Source: Symsagittifera roscoffensis
Lineage: Eukaryota > Xenacoelomorpha > Acoela > Convolutidae
Length of the DNA: 64,000 nucleotides
Direction: 5' to 3'
Assembly: GCF_963678635.1 (NCBI RefSeq)
Contig: NC_087069.1
Location: 11,121,206 to 11,185,205 of the forward strand
In this document: positions 1-12,125 of the stretch, in pieces
How positions within the stretch are numbered: position 1 is the stretch's first letter
Layout: each line of letters begins with the position of its first letter
Program-made: the position numbers and the translations under genes
Notes under the pieces: generated by a model
Seen by the model: only the letters and a program-made list of their open reading frames with translations
What the model was told of the DNA's origin: nothing
The model's database searches: none

Positions 1-430
1 TTTTTTTTCAGACAACTTTCGACTTTTTAACTAGACATTTTTAACAAGATTTTTCAATATCATTCGAAAGGTTTTATTGTCTTGAGCCTAAATTTGAAAA
101 GATATTTTACCTATGATCATTTTTCGTAAAGTTATGGTGGTTTAAAGATTGCCATTTTGGCCAGTTTGGGACAATTAACGCGCGATATATTTCTCGCTAT
201 TTACGCGTAAGCGGAGGTTTAATCAGTCTTAGAAATCGTTCTAAAATTGTTGAATGAAGTTTGTTGGCCATAAATGATAGCGTGTGGGGGGATGAATTTT
301 GCAAAAAAGCACAAATTGAAAAACATCGTTGTTACTTTTAACTTTTTCGTATTTTTACTGCTCTATAAATCTTGAGAGGCAGTCGGAACATTCAGGGCCT
401 TGCCCTGATACGAGCAGTCTTGTTCCGTTT
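1..430 (-). repeat. R1 dispersed repeat, minus-strand copy
   Basis: Read on the minus strand, this stretch matches 21100-21493 (and 39466-39859): shared words include the TACGCG-TTAATAGC block, a CCCAAACTGGCCAAA block and the block near position 380-420 ending in CTGAATGTTCCGACTG. Its far end (positions 1-110) matches 43397-43460, on the other side of LINE2. It is therefore a copy of R1 without the LINE insertion. No coding potential is visible. Its class is unknown. Confidence 0.75.
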
Positions 431-434
431 CTAA

Positions 435-812
435 ACGACTTATAAGTGGGTTTTATAGCCCCTTACGCGTTAATAGCAAGAAATATTACACGCGCTCATT
501 GTCAAAAGTTGGTCAATTTGGCAAAAGTTAAACAATACATTTCGAACTCCCTTAACATATTTGTCAAAAATGGCTGGTTAAAAATTAGAAATGGTCTCAA
601 GAAACAATGAACTTTTTTTGATGAAAATTGTTTGACCATTAACTGTAATAGCAAGAAATATTACACGCGCTCATTGTCACACGTTGGTCAATTTGGTAAA
701 AGTTAAACAATACATTTCGAACTCCCTTAACATATTTGTCAAAAATGGCTGGTTAAAAATTAGAAATGGTCTCAAGAAAGAATGAACTTGTTTTGATGAA
801 AATTATTTAATC
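435..812 (+). repeat. R1-related copy with an internal 175 bp tandem repeat
   Basis: A word beginning TAATAGCAAGAAATATTACA starts at 471 and again at 646, giving two near-identical units of about 175 bp (471-645 and 646-812). The unit is a shorter, diverged plus-strand version of R1, so with 1-430 it makes an inverted pair around about 432. No gene is seen. Confidence 0.75.
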
Positions 813-2783
813 AGCCTATCTTTTATACTAATTATATCAGACTAACTTTCAATTTTTTTTATCAGCATGATTTATCAGCCCCACTGCTTTTGGATGAGAT
901 TTGATAGAAAAAAAATTTTACAGGAAATTAAAAATGATTGAGTATACAAGCATTCAGGAGAGTATTCGGGCCGGACAAAGACTCTTTGTTGAATGAAAAA
1001 CTGCTTCAATTAATGACCTTTTTCCGAAAAAAAATGCGTAAATTTAAAATCAGACATTTGACTTAGATATATGGCTAGGATTATTCAGACTAATTTGGAA
1101 ATTTAAACTTTTTTATGGATTTTATAATGCAGATTTCTAATGAATGTGCTATGCATTACCTTAAACGCTCTTCATTCAGCGTCAACTCCTGGAGATTTGT
1201 TCCATATCATGATTTCTCAAAATGATTGAGGTCTGAAATCAGCCTGTTAGGAAAATTCGTGATAAACAGTGGGCATTGTTTACCAGTTTTTCTTTACGCG
1301 TACCATTGTTGACAAGTTAATCAATCTTGCTCGTTTATAATGGTTTGATTTAAAAAAAAAATGTCCAATTTTTTTGTAATCGAATAAAAATTACAGTTTC
1401 GGTTTCAATAAAAGTGGCGGAACACATGTTCTTAGAATGTTTTTTTCTCCAATCAAATTTTATTATTTTTTAAATTGTCTTAACCTATATCCGTTTTTTT
1501 AATGTATCATCAGTGGCAATATAAACGATTATGGGCAGCCTATAAGAAGTAAATCAAAATTTAAGCTACAATGAGTAAAACGGCGACCGACCGATTTGCA
1601 AGGATTTATATTAACATGCCCCAGTAGAAGAATGCAGTCGTCTCGCCGGTTATTTCGACACTTGTTTACTGTAATTCGTCTATTCAAATAGCGTGCACTT
1701 TGCGGAAAGTTTGTAGAGGTGATATATATTATAAATTCAAAGATCATTTCAGGCTAATTTAATTTTCAACTGAATGAAAAAAGTATGAAAGCGTAAAGGT
1801 AAAATAATGAGCATTTTTAGAAATGGTATGAAAATTGTATGACGAGAATTTTTCCACACATTTGATGTATGGAATTGTATGATAAGCAGTTTCGGAGTAT
1901 GGAGGTCAACCCGGGCTTATAATTTTGGCGAGAGTAAATGCTTCTATTCGAGCATGAGCTATAAGGCAATTTGTAACGAGAACACGACGAAAAAGCAGCT
2001 TTTTAAGGTGCAATAAGAAAAGTAGAAACAAGCCTCGATTCTCAAAAAAGCTGCTACAAAAAAAGTTAGGTTAGGAAAAAAGGTTCTTAATATTACACTC
2101 AGCTGACCCTAGTGAAAAAATTAAGGAAAAACTATCTGGTTTGACAATCACCGCTAGTCTAACAACTCTCATACAATTTACTTACAATTAGCAAATTGAA
2201 TGAAAGTTTGATGAATAGTATTTTTGTTCCGAATTTCGAATAAAAAAATGAAAAAATCCTTGTACACAGGATGGTTTTTTTCCCTCCAGACAATATCAGA
2301 CTTTAGCCGTTTTTGACGGAATTGTTATAATATCATCTGAAAACTCTTGATTTTCTGGGCTTAAACATTATATGATTTTGGCTAAGGTGACAAATTTTTG
2401 CAAAGTGTTTGAGATTGTTTTTTTTCTAAACGCTACTTTGAACACCTTCCCAAAGTTTCGATCTTGGAAAATCTGACATGTAAATCTTGTCAAGATCTTG
2501 GCAAGATAGCCATGTTTCATGGATAATCCAAAATCAGCAATAATCTTGGCAAGATTTACCAAGAACGAAACACTGGGTTAAATGACAGTCGGAACTTTCC
2601 CAACTTCGCGAATTTTAATAGCAGTATTGTTCCCTTTTGACATTAACACAAGTCCGTCGATGATTATAAAAACTCTTTTAACCAGTTGCTTTTGTTTTGT
2701 TCACCTTTTTAAGTTGTCTCTTGATTTTAAACTAGCTCAATGCGTTCAAACTTTTGTGCTTCTAATATAACAAAACAAACTCG
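813..2783. other. Intergenic, nothing recognised
   Basis: AT-rich sequence with short open frames only. The frame on the minus strand at 2368-2562 is built from repeats of a TTGGCAAGAT-like word and is not credible as a gene. No RNA gene or mobile element was recognised. Confidence 0.5.
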
Positions 2784-3711
2784 TTAGAGCCTCTTTCTCT
2801 GCATATTAAAATCCATACGTGTTTGTCCCAGTCTATTGTGTTCTATCTGGCAGTCCGTGGTTTCCCCGTCAATGACCTCTTTGACCCAGTACCACCTCTC
2901 AGAAGAAGTGGAAGAGTAGGACGGGAAGTTAGTACAGTCCAGGTTGTTGATTGCCTCGGGCTCATAACCCACACCAAACTTACTATATCCTTTGCACAGT
3001 TTCGTCTCACTCTAAAGAATCAAAAATAAATTAGCCGTCTATGTGCCTTGGTCTGGAAATTCGCGCCGCTTCAACCTTGGTCGCGACAGCAAGTCCGAAT
3101 CCAGCCCCAAAGTCGCGCCGATAGTTCGAGTCTCGAAAGTCCGGACATTCTTGAAAGTCTGTAAATAGTGTGTCCAGGTTTTCGCGACCCATGTCCAGAC
3201 TTTTCGGACCAAATTTGGTAAACTAGACTTTGGCGACCCATGTCCAGGATGCGGTGCAACCCACAAAGTCTGGACTTGAGTCTGGGTCCTCCACCCGGGT
3301 AGTTACCAACGAAACAACAAATATAATTGAACCTCAAAAAAAACTACAAAAAAAAACAATTAAGTTTTAGTGAGGTAACTCTTAAGGGGAACGTTGGATA
3401 AAAAGTTCAATATAAATTAAAATTTAATTGCGATTAATTTACAGTTTGTCACTTGAAAACAAAATTAAGTTGAAAAAAGTTTAACGGAAGAAAATACATA
3501 CGCAATAGTTGACAGCCTCGCAAGCTTGAACTCCTATACAATACACAACGCATGAGTCTATATCATATGCGTAGTACGCAAATACAGGCTCCGCGTCGTA
3601 TGCTTTCAAACATGGACACTCTTCCCGAAAGAGGGAGAGATCAAGTTGGGTCGACGCATCAGTAGCTGTGGAAAACACAAAAGAGAGCAAAAAATAAAGC
3701 GCTAAATGCAT
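2784..3711 (-). CDS. Small secreted Cys-rich protein, PAN/apple-like (2 exons)
   Basis: I model two exons: 3502-3711 (ATG at 3711, 70 codons) and 2784-3011 (75 codons plus stop), about 145 residues. The first exon ends in a Cys codon followed by the donor GTATGT; the second follows the acceptor TTCTTTAG. Both boundaries are phase 0. The protein starts with a hydrophobic signal peptide (MHLALYFLLSFVFSTATDAS). A Cys-rich stretch follows, with a C-x3-C-x5-C-x-A-x2-Y spacing typical of the PAN/apple fold, and further Cys in exon 2 near SETKLCKG, NLDCTN and TTDCQI. A secreted or extracellular binding role would be typical of the family; the ligand is unknown. The PAN call rests on spacing only and could be another small Cys-rich secreted family. 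No neighbour suggests a pathway. Confidence 0.55.
3039..3310. repeat. GC-richer intronic segment with internal repeats
   Basis: Inside the intron of the PAN-like gene, composition rises well above the surroundings. The word CGACCCATGTCCAG occurs near 3184 and again near 3235, about 52 bp apart, and AGTCTGGAC/GTCCAGACT words occur in both orientations. It looks like an inserted or internally duplicated repeat. Overlapping open frames on the minus strand are not treated as genes. Confidence 0.35.
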
Positions 3712-4435
3712 TTTGTCGCTTTAAACCAATTCAATTCGGGCGTCAATCTGAAGGAAAAGCTTTAATTCGTTCAAATCAAATGATATTTTTCTGCATATCT
3801 GTAAGCTCTCATATAAAATAAATTCATCAAAAAAAGAAAAATGAAATTTTTATGGCATTTTGAGTCAGATTTTGATAAAAAACAAGACTTCTTAAATTTT
3901 TTATCATCAGGCGCGGTTGTGCTTTTGCCTATTTGCCTACTTGTCAGCGGAAACGTGTCGACCGGCAGAAAATGAAATTCTGAATAATCATGATATTCTT
4001 TAATGCAGATGATGAAAAAAATTGTGTCCCTTCAGAAGTTGGAATTCTTGGCAGCTGATTCCGGTTGTCAGGCTGATTTTTTTTTCCTGCAGGTGTTCAT
4101 TAATGAAAAATACTATTGAATGCAAACTTGTTATCTATCTATACTATATTTGAATGCGCATGACATGTATCTCACGTGTTTCAGCCCATTAACTTCTGCA
4201 TGTTTAAAGAAAGAATGTTTGCACGTTTAGCTATAGGGTATATTGAAAAGCTTAGAGTTTTTTTTCTATTTTTCAGTCTATAAATGCTAGATAAATGGAA
4301 AGGCACAAATGTGAGGCCATAATTTTTTGCCAGCATGGGAAGGGTTGAGGAAGGCAGCGCAGTATAATATAATGTAAAGGCTGGACTCATCCATCTATAC
4401 GTCGATCTTACTTACGTAACGGTAGTTTTTCGTTG
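3712..4435. other. Upstream region of the PAN-like gene, nothing else recognised
   Basis: AT-rich sequence up to the left end of the tandem duplication. It should contain the promoter of the minus-strand gene starting at 3711, but I cannot point to a specific element. The open frame at 4181-4390 has no recognisable features. Confidence 0.4.
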
Positions 4436-4479
4436 CAACGTTTAGTTTACTTCGTCAAGTTCGAAAGAAGCAACCCTCA

Positions 4480-5127
4480 ACTTTATCTGTTTTTTTATCT
4501 ATCTTTTTTTATCTATCTATTTTTTCAGCTATCAATCTTTATGTTCTACCTATTTTTTATCTATCTTTTTTATCTATCTTTTTTGAGGGAGAGAGAGTGA
4601 GAGATAGATAGACAGAGAGCTGGAGACAGGGATAAGGAAGGGAAGGAAGGTGGTGGAAGACGGCAAACATTTTTGCTTGATACTCTCAATCTTAATCTTT
4701 CTTATCTATCTTTTTATCCATTTTTTTCCATATTTCTTTCTTTTTTATTTATATTTTTTCTATGATTTTTCTATATATTTTCATTGATCTTTTTATCTAT
4801 ATGTTTTGTTTTATCTTTTAAACCATCTTTTTATCAATCCTTTTTTACTTATCTTTTTTTTCTATCAATTCTTTTATCGATCTATTTTTTGTTAGCTATG
4901 TTGTTTATATATCTATTTTTTCGATCTATATATCTTTTCTCATTTATTTATCTTTTTTATCTACTTTTTTAAAACTCTATCTTTTTTATCTATCTAATTT
5001 TTTAATCTATTTGTCTTTTTTATCTATCTATCTTTTATTCTATCTATCTTTTTTATCTATCTTTTTTATCTATCTTTTTTATCTACCGTTTTTTTTCTTA
5101 TCTTTTTTAAAAAATTTTAATTGAAAA

Positions 5128-5166
<39 letters not shown>
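4480..5166 (+). repeat. Pyrimidine low-complexity tract and (GA)n, unit A
   Basis: Degenerate repeats of ATCTATCTTTTTT run from about 4480 to 5110. A purine-rich interruption lies near 4584-4660, and a pure (AG)n run at about 5127-5164 follows. The remaining sequence to the LINE1 tail (5167-6235) shows no convincing gene. An 84-codon plus-strand frame at 5725-5979 recurs unchanged in unit B but has no recognisable domain and probably reflects only the recent duplication. Confidence 0.85.
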
Positions 5167-5170
<4 letters not shown>

Positions 5171-6235
5171 AGGGATGGATGGATGGAGTGATGGAGGAAG
5201 AAAAGGAGGGTGGTGGAGAGGGAGGGGTAGATACTTTTGCTTTGATTCTCTCAACATTAATGCTTCTTATTTGGTTCAACTTATTCGACTCCTGCGTAAA
5301 CTTATTCACGAGGTCGTACCCACAAAATCTTTAAAGATCAGGAGTATTTTGGCGTTCAAGTTAGGTCTGTCTGTCTGTATACTTGCTTTAAGCAATTTGA
5401 GTGCGTCTGTCTATAGTTTGAATTAACATACCCTTCTCGTAATTTTTTAAGTATTAATTTAGATTCCACGATCCATTTGAAATTAAGACTACTGCCAAAT
5501 GGTTGTCTCTTTTTTGTAAATTTTTCTATCTTTTGTTTCTAGCTTTTTTTATCGGTCTTTTTTAAAAGTTTTTTATCTATCTTTTAATACTTTTTTCTAT
5601 TTTGTGTTGATCATTTTTGTATCGGAATACGTGCTCTTTTCTCAACAACCATCAATGCTAAATCAAAGATAGTTTTCAGTTACGTTAGTATGACACAACG
5701 ATAATTTATCTACAAGTCACTTTCATGAAAAAAAAACTGTCGTTCCAAAAAGATACCGTTAGAGATTGTAAATTTTGCACGAGACATAAATTGCAAATCC
5801 TCTTCGTGTTCGCATTTAACAAAATTTGGGAGATCCAAATTAAAATAATCTCATTCCCTAACGATCTTAATTACTGCTTGTTCAACTTGTTTGGACGAAA
5901 CTCAACGCTGTGCACGGTTCGTTCGAGTATTTCGCCTTTGAAAATTGTTGTTGCAGATGTTTCTCTTGACTTCGTTTGATATGAAGCCTTATAATCATGT
6001 TGTTTTTAGTGTGGGTCTTTAGTTTCTATGTTTATGAATAGGCAAATAAACTGTTGATTTTTTGGCATTCCATCTTGTTTTCAATTTGTATCAATCAAAA
6101 AGTTGTCTTTCTACTCTCTCCGACCGGTGAATTGGCACTCTTCCGAATTACTGATGCTACTGCACTTCAGTTGAACCGCTGGTATTTTTTGCCCAAAAAT
6201 GTAAAAATTTCATGAAATAAGTTTGAATGTAATAC

Positions 6236-6237
6236 AA

Positions 6238-6273
<36 letters not shown>
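6236..6273 (-). repeat. (TTTC)n microsatellite tail of LINE1, unit A
   Basis: On the plus strand this is a run of AAAG units; on the LINE1 strand it is (TTTC)n directly after the 3' untranslated region. Unit B has the same tail about two units shorter. LINE2 ends in a comparable (TTC)n. Simple-repeat tails in place of poly(A) are known in several non-LTR clades. Confidence 0.8.
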
Positions 6274-6746
6274 ATATATTTTTCCTTTTATAAACAATAT
6301 ATCGGCATAATTAAATTTGCCACATTTAAAGCAGGAACGGATAGACAACGGGACCTGTTGGTCTACTAAAAGTCTACCCTTCTATTCAAATGAAACATCT
6401 CTAATGAAACAAATCAAATTAAACAATACGAGCAAATAAATTTTTATTTAAATACAAAAGCTACAGCTCGTGAAAAAAAAATTTAAATCTATTTATAAAA
6501 TTATGTTGACAATAACTAACTACTGAACTTAACAGTACTAAACTTAACAATACTTCCAGGGCGCTGTAATATTATATGTATCATTTTTTTTCAAGTTTTT
6601 CAAAAAAAATTAGTGAGAAAAATCCAAAAAAATCAAAAAACCTCGATATCTCGAAAACTAGAAGGATTTGGGAGGTCACTTTTTTACACAAAAAAGCTGA
6701 TATATAGCTGGTAGTCCTGTAGCATGCAACCAACGGGTATGGGTTT

Positions 6747-9726
6747 TTATTTTTTTTTATATAAGCCAAATATATGTTTCACTAATTCATGGTTTTGTAC
6801 CAGGTATATTTTCAAAGAATGGTAAATTGCCGAAATTTCTGAAAAAGAACAATTTTTGACGTGTGCAGGTATCAAGTTCAGAACTCGCAGCTTATTAAAA
6901 AGTTTACAAGCGTGATATCGAATCGAGAAGCGCTCAATTTTGCGTTTACAAAATGGTTCGAACAGAAGGCTGCTATCAGATTTTCTAGTAGCTATTTTGC
7001 ATTTTGAAAAACAAATAAATCATTCAGAAAGCTATCATTATGAACACCAATAACTGATATAAGAAAAAACTTTAATAGCTCATAGAGATGATACTCATAA
7101 ACGGTTAACAAACTATATTTTTCAAAAATATCATTACTACGAAAAAAATGAATTTGAGGATTTTCTTTTGTAAAACATTAAGCTGTTCCGGCTGCGAATA
7201 GCTGCAACATCCAAAAATTAAAATGCCATACTGGAGAATGGGAACGACATTGCTACTGTAGTATTCGATCATTTGAGACCTCGGCACGTAGTGCCATAGC
7301 TTTGAAACTATACCGCATTGTTTACTAAGTTTCTTTTTGACAAAATTGATATAACTTTTAAAAGAAAATTTGGAGTCTATGTAAATGCCTAAACATTTAC
7401 AAACAGGTTTCGTATTTAACGAGCAAGAGTTTAACTGAAATAAATGATTGGAAGCACTTAACTTTACATTCATTTGAACTGTTTTGGATAGGTTAATCAC
7501 CAATTTATTTGCATGTAGCCAGTTATTTAAAGATGTCATGTCTTTTGGAACGTCAATTATTTGACAACCTATTGATGTTAGATTCGTATCGTCTGCGAAT
7601 AGCAAAACTTCCGATGTTTCGCATGCTTTAGGGAGGTCATTTATATATAATAGAAAAAGCAAGGGAAGTAAAATTGAGCCTTGTGGTACACCACATTCTA
7701 TTTTACTACAGCTAGATGAAACACCATTTACCACAACTCGCTGTATGCGATTACTGAGACATGAGCTCAACCATTTTAAACAGTTACCCCTAAACCCATA
7801 CATATCCAATTTGTATAGCAAGATATTATGGTCAAAAGTGACAAAAGCTTTCTTCAAGTCAAGGAAAAAACTAAAACTTTCATTCGAAGAAGGATACATT
7901 CTTATTCTTTCTGTAAGTTCAGCAAGTGCATCAATTGTGCTATGCTTATTACGAAAACCAAATTGTTTTGCATAAAAGAGAGAAAAATTCTCTAAATAGG
8001 AATAAATACGGTTATACTTAATGCGCTCATAGATTTTACTCCAAACAATTAAAAGTCAAATTGTTCTATAATTGTTCTCATCAAGTTTTGATCCATCTTT
8101 TTGAAGCGGAAGTATTTTCGCTTTACAAAGTTCTTTAGGAAACACGCCTTTTGTGAATGATAAGTTGATTAAGAAGCTTAGACATGGTGCCACGACTTTC
8201 GCTGAAGTTTTCACAATAAGGTTACTGATGTTATCATCACCGGACGAGCTTTTATTATCTAGGTAATTTAGGACTTTAAAAACTTCTGTTTCGCATGTTT
8301 TTTTCAGAAACATGGAATATGGAACATATTCAACGTTAAACCTATCAACATTAGGAACATCATTTTGAAGTCCTTTTCCAACTGTGGTGAAAAAATAGTT
8401 AAATTTATCAGCAACATCTCTGTCTGTTGCATTATCGTTTTCGTCAATGAAATGATTGTAATGGAGGAATCTTGCTGTTTTTGTTACTTTACCACTGATA
8501 TCGTTTAAAATTTTATATATCTGCCTTGAGTCTCCTATACAGTTTTTGAATTTATTCCAATAATAAATCTTTTTAGATAATTTTATTTCTTTCTCAAAAC
8601 GATCTCTTAAACTTCTGAACGTTTGAAGCAGTTGATAATTATTCTGATTCAACTTCCATTTTTTGTGTGCATTATTTCGCTTTGTTCTAAGGTTTTTAGG
8701 TTTATTTGTGTACCAGGCGGGTTGCTTTGTGACCAAATTTTTCTCGGTTTTCAATGAAGCAAACATATTCAACACCTCTTCGAAAGATTTTGCGAACAAA
8801 TTGAAAGCTGCATCTGCATCATTCATTTCACAAACTACTAATTTATGTGAGGCCAATTTACTTTCCGCAATTTTTAAAAATTCTTCAACTTGGCTCCGAC
8901 TTTTTAGGAATGATGTATCGCGAAACGGAATTTCTCTATTACCAATTTGACACTTTATGACCCATTCCAAGTGTATTGGATAATGATCTGATAAATGTTC
9001 ACTATTTAGTACCATTGAATGAGGTTCAGTTAAATTGTCGAAAATGAAATGATCCAAACAAGTTGAATAGGTGGCTGTAACGCGAGTTGGTTCACGACCG
9101 TTTATCGAAAAACCGTTTGAATGAATACAATTTAAATAATTTTGGCTCAGTAAATTATCAGGTATTATATCAATGTTAAGATCACCACAAAGAATGAACG
9201 GATGATTTGCACTTTTTGAATTTTCCAAAAACTCATCAAGCCTATCAATGAATTGCATTTTGTTTGATTTTGGTGGGTTATAAATCACACATAATGAGAA
9301 TTTATAGCCATTTTTTAGGATATCGACCGTTAAGCTTTCTTCTGAAAATGAATAAAGTTGATTCAGCAAGCAGCATGTGTTTCTTGCTTGGATCATTACA
9401 CCACCACCTGGTGTTTCGCGATTTTTTGTAAAATACTGATTATAACCATTGATTAACCAACTTTCACTTGGATCATTTTTTGTTAACCAAGTTTCCGTTA
9501 TACAAATTATATCAGGTGGAGACTCAAGGCTTAGAATAAGTGCTTCCAATTTGTCGAAGTGCGATTTTAAAGATCTTATATTTAAATGTAGCACCGAAAC
9601 TTTGGAATTTTCAGTTTTATTAATTAAAGTACTGTTATTCTGTGAAATATTTGATTTTGAATTAACAACTTTAACATCACTAGATTGTTTACGATCATCC
9701 TTTATCTCCTGCCTCGTGGAAAACAC
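6747..9726 (-). pseudogene. LINE1 ORF2 (endonuclease-reverse transcriptase), broken, unit A
   Basis: The N-terminal half is an apurinic-like endonuclease (LNIRSL, ITETWL, GDLNID, SDHYPIHLEW in order). The reverse transcriptase follows, with PQGSILLPLLFLLYINDLP and the catalytic LLFADDTN. The frame is interrupted by TGA at 8056-8058; homologous coding (VWSKIYERI) continues beyond it in the same frame. A frameshift near 7965-7985 comes next, and at least one more shift lies near 7105-7160, before the C-terminal basic region that ends at TAA 6747. No ATG fits the start; the frame is open from about 9726 and overlaps the end of ORF1. Motif A reads LDLKKAFVTF, keeping the first Asp. The element is inactive as it stands. 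Confidence 0.88.
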
Positions 9727-10598
9727 TTTGGAAGCAATTCATTACATCTTGAAATCTGTATTTCAAATAACTCCCGCATTCATAAAGTCCATCGATACGA
9801 TATAGTCGCTCGTCTGCCTTCCATATATAATGGATTACACCTTCTCGGGTCCACGCAGATTTAATTCGGCAATCACTCTTCATCATTTTTATGAAATTGA
9901 CACGAGCCTTTGATAAGTCTTCAAAGACGCTTATATTTTTCAAACCTTCTTTATCTGCCATCTTTTTTTCGTTTCGCAGCAAGTTGATTTTGGCGATTCT
10001 TCTGGCGAAACGAATGATAATTGGTTTGTCTCTATTTGATCGAGATGGCAATCGATGAGCTATTGAGATATCTGACGCTCGCACATTTGCACCAATATCA
10101 TGAGAAATCTCCACTACCTTCGCTATTGTTGTATCAAAGTTCTCACGATTATTCTCCCCTTCCCAACACTCGGGGATTCCTAGAATTCTTAGGATATCTC
10201 GTCGATTATATGATTCAAGTTTTTCTGCTTCAGATAAAGTCCTAAGATAGCTGACATTCGTCTGAGATCCTTTCCATTTTGGAGGATGAGATGATTTCCT
10301 TCTTCATGTTGTTTATTGCGGACTCAACAGCGACGTTGATTGCAGTCATTAGTTGCTCTTTGATTTGCTCTACAAGGCTGGGTATCAACAACTTCATTAA
10401 CTCTTCAATGGTATGCTTTAGCTTCCCAGTCACATCGTCCTCTGAATTTTCTTCGTCACATGGGCTCAGTACAATATTTGGCCGTTTTGGTGTTGGTTTT
10501 GATACTGGAGTCTGATCATGATACCTCAGTCCCGGCACATCTGTGTTTTTCTCAATTGAAATATCATTTGCATCAGTAGCATCACTAATCGAATCCAT
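9695..10598 (-). pseudogene. LINE1 ORF1 (nucleic-acid-binding ORF1p), frameshifted, unit A
   Basis: Starts at ATG 10598. The first frame gives 118 residues with a helical, coiled-coil-like segment (EELMKLLIPSLVEQIKEQL) and stops at 10242. A second frame, entered by a shift near 10245-10270, continues to a stop at 9695. It holds the RRM-like part (NRRDILRILGIPE) and the basic AHRLPSR...IIIRFARR region seen in ORF1 proteins of L1/CR1-like elements. Such proteins coat element RNA and act as chaperones. LINE2 ORF1 at 21545 is homologous and is open through the corresponding point, which shows that the shift here is a lesion. Confidence 0.82.
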
Positions 10599-10654
10599 CT
10601 GCCCTCTCTGAAACTATTTAATAAGTTTATCACAACAATTAGGCTAACCCTATA

Positions 10655-10990
10655 CACAAAGGTAATCACAATTAATAAGTAGGTGATAAATTACAAGTAC
10701 AAAGCAAAAATACGTATGTATATACTATGCATTTCAAAATTTTCGCTGACAATTTTGAGACAGAAAACTTCAAAGAGGAGCCCTTGTGATTTTAATGATG
10801 TACAAAACAAATAGTTTTCTTTGATTCGTTTGATGATTTAAAAAACTTTAACATGTTAAATTCTGAATTATTTAAAATCATCGCAAATGATATTATATAG
10901 CCAAAATTTAGTATGCCATAAAAAGCGTTTAAAATGTAGCAGTACTATTTGCGACTTCGGTTGCGCGTGAACAATTTTTGGGGTTTTTCC
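10655..10990 (+). repeat. Diverged direct repeat, left copy, unit A
   Basis: This matches 11790-12125 at moderate identity in the same orientation. Shared landmarks include AATCACAATTA, GCATTTCAAAA, a TGATTTTGATGAT-like block, a GCAAATG(C)TATTATAT block and a GGTTG(C/T)GCGTGAACAA block at the right end. No coding potential. It may be an old tandem duplication or two copies of one non-autonomous element. Confidence 0.6.
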
Positions 10991-11789
10991 AGAAAAAAAG
11001 TAACAAAAAAAAATTCATCGATAGAGCGTTTGAAGAGAAAACATTCCTTCACCAAAAATGTATTATTTGGAGTCATAACTTTTTGACCATCCAAGTGGTA
11101 GTTTCTAAGCCCCCTTTTGAAAAAAACTAGATATTCAAAGCGCTCTTAATAGGCGTTGGTTGCGCCTTGTCGATGAGTGTATTTCAAACTTTGTGCAATT
11201 TTACAAGAAATGCTTTTCCAAGTAGAATCACAAAAAGAGTTACCGCTATTGGTATTTTCAAAACAATGCGAGTATTGATTGCTCGAAGGGATCTCTGCGA
11301 CGTTGTCTGGGGACGCAAAATCGTTTTTCAATGAGCAATCAATGCTAAACATAACAGAGTACTCAGACCGTCCAAAACACGTACAACCAAACGAAGCAAA
11401 ATCAAGCTTTCAAGTCAAAAAAATAATCTCAGCTAATATTTCAGATTCACCAGAATAATCTTTAGTAGATAATTCGGTTCATTGTCGAACAAAATTTTAA
11501 AATAAAAATACAGAAAAAGCTCTGACTGACAAAATTTTCAATTTTGTGAAAAACTATTACTTAGAAGTGATGTTGCAAAGAAAAAATTAATTTTAATTAA
11601 TGAATTTTGTAAAACTAACGCCCTCTACTGGATTTCAAGATCAACCCTCAGACATTGAAGTTTTGTACCTACGCTGATAGAAGTCAAAAAGAAGCAAGAA
11701 AGCGGCAAAAAAGCTTAAAATTGCCCAAAAAACACAATTTTCATGAATTAGTTGGAATGTAAAAAACCAAAAGCAATCAAAAGTACTAA

Positions 11790-12125
11790 TAAAAAAAGCA
11801 ATCACAATTACTAAAGAAAATCAATCACAATTACCTAGCTTTGAAAGTATAAAGCATGATTGCGTTTAAATTGAGCATTTCAAAAGTTTCGCGAGCAATT
11901 TAAAGATCAAAATTTCAAAAAAAGAGCGTATGATTTTGATGATAAACGAAAATTTTTTTCTTGGGTTCATTTAATGAATCATAAAAAGCTTCAAGGTTTT
12001 AAATTTTTAATAAATCAAGATCAAAGCAAATGCTATTATATAAAATTAATTTATAGTATGCAATAAAAGGCCACTAAAAGGCGGTAGTAATATTTGCGAT
12101 ATCGGTTGTGCGTGAACAAATTAAT
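11790..12125 (+). repeat. Diverged direct repeat, right copy, unit A
   Basis: Right-hand partner of 10655-10990. The rest of 10990-13329 is AT-rich with no gene seen. The minus-strand frame at 11146-11352 is present in both duplication units but has no recognisable feature. Confidence 0.6.

Larger units (their letters stand above)
6236..10646 (-). mobile_element. LINE1: near full-length non-LTR retrotransposon, unit A
   Basis: A minus-strand LINE of about 4.4 kb. From its 5' end it has a short leader, ORF1 (10598-9695), ORF2 with endonuclease and reverse transcriptase (9726-6747), a 3' UTR and a (TTTC)n tail. The 5' end is placed at about 10646 because LINE2 shares sequence from AGCCTAATTGTT onward but not before. 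The endonuclease plus FADD-type reverse transcriptase and an RRM-type ORF1 fit the jockey/CR1 group. ORF1 carries a frameshift, and ORF2 an internal stop and a frameshift, so this copy is not autonomous. Confidence 0.9.

Noticed and set aside
471-812. CRISPR-like array.
   Set aside because: Only two long near-identical units without spacer structure, in an animal genome.
2368-2562. 64-codon minus-strand frame.
   Set aside because: Built from short TTGGCAAGAT-like repeats with no protein features.
5079-5426. Serine/leucine-rich frames and their plus-strand counterpart across the (GA)n tract.
   Set aside because: Produced by a simple repeat; the length changes between the duplication units.
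5725-5979. 84-codon plus-strand frame identical in both units.
   Set aside because: Identity is explained by the recent duplication; no domain, signal or family resemblance.
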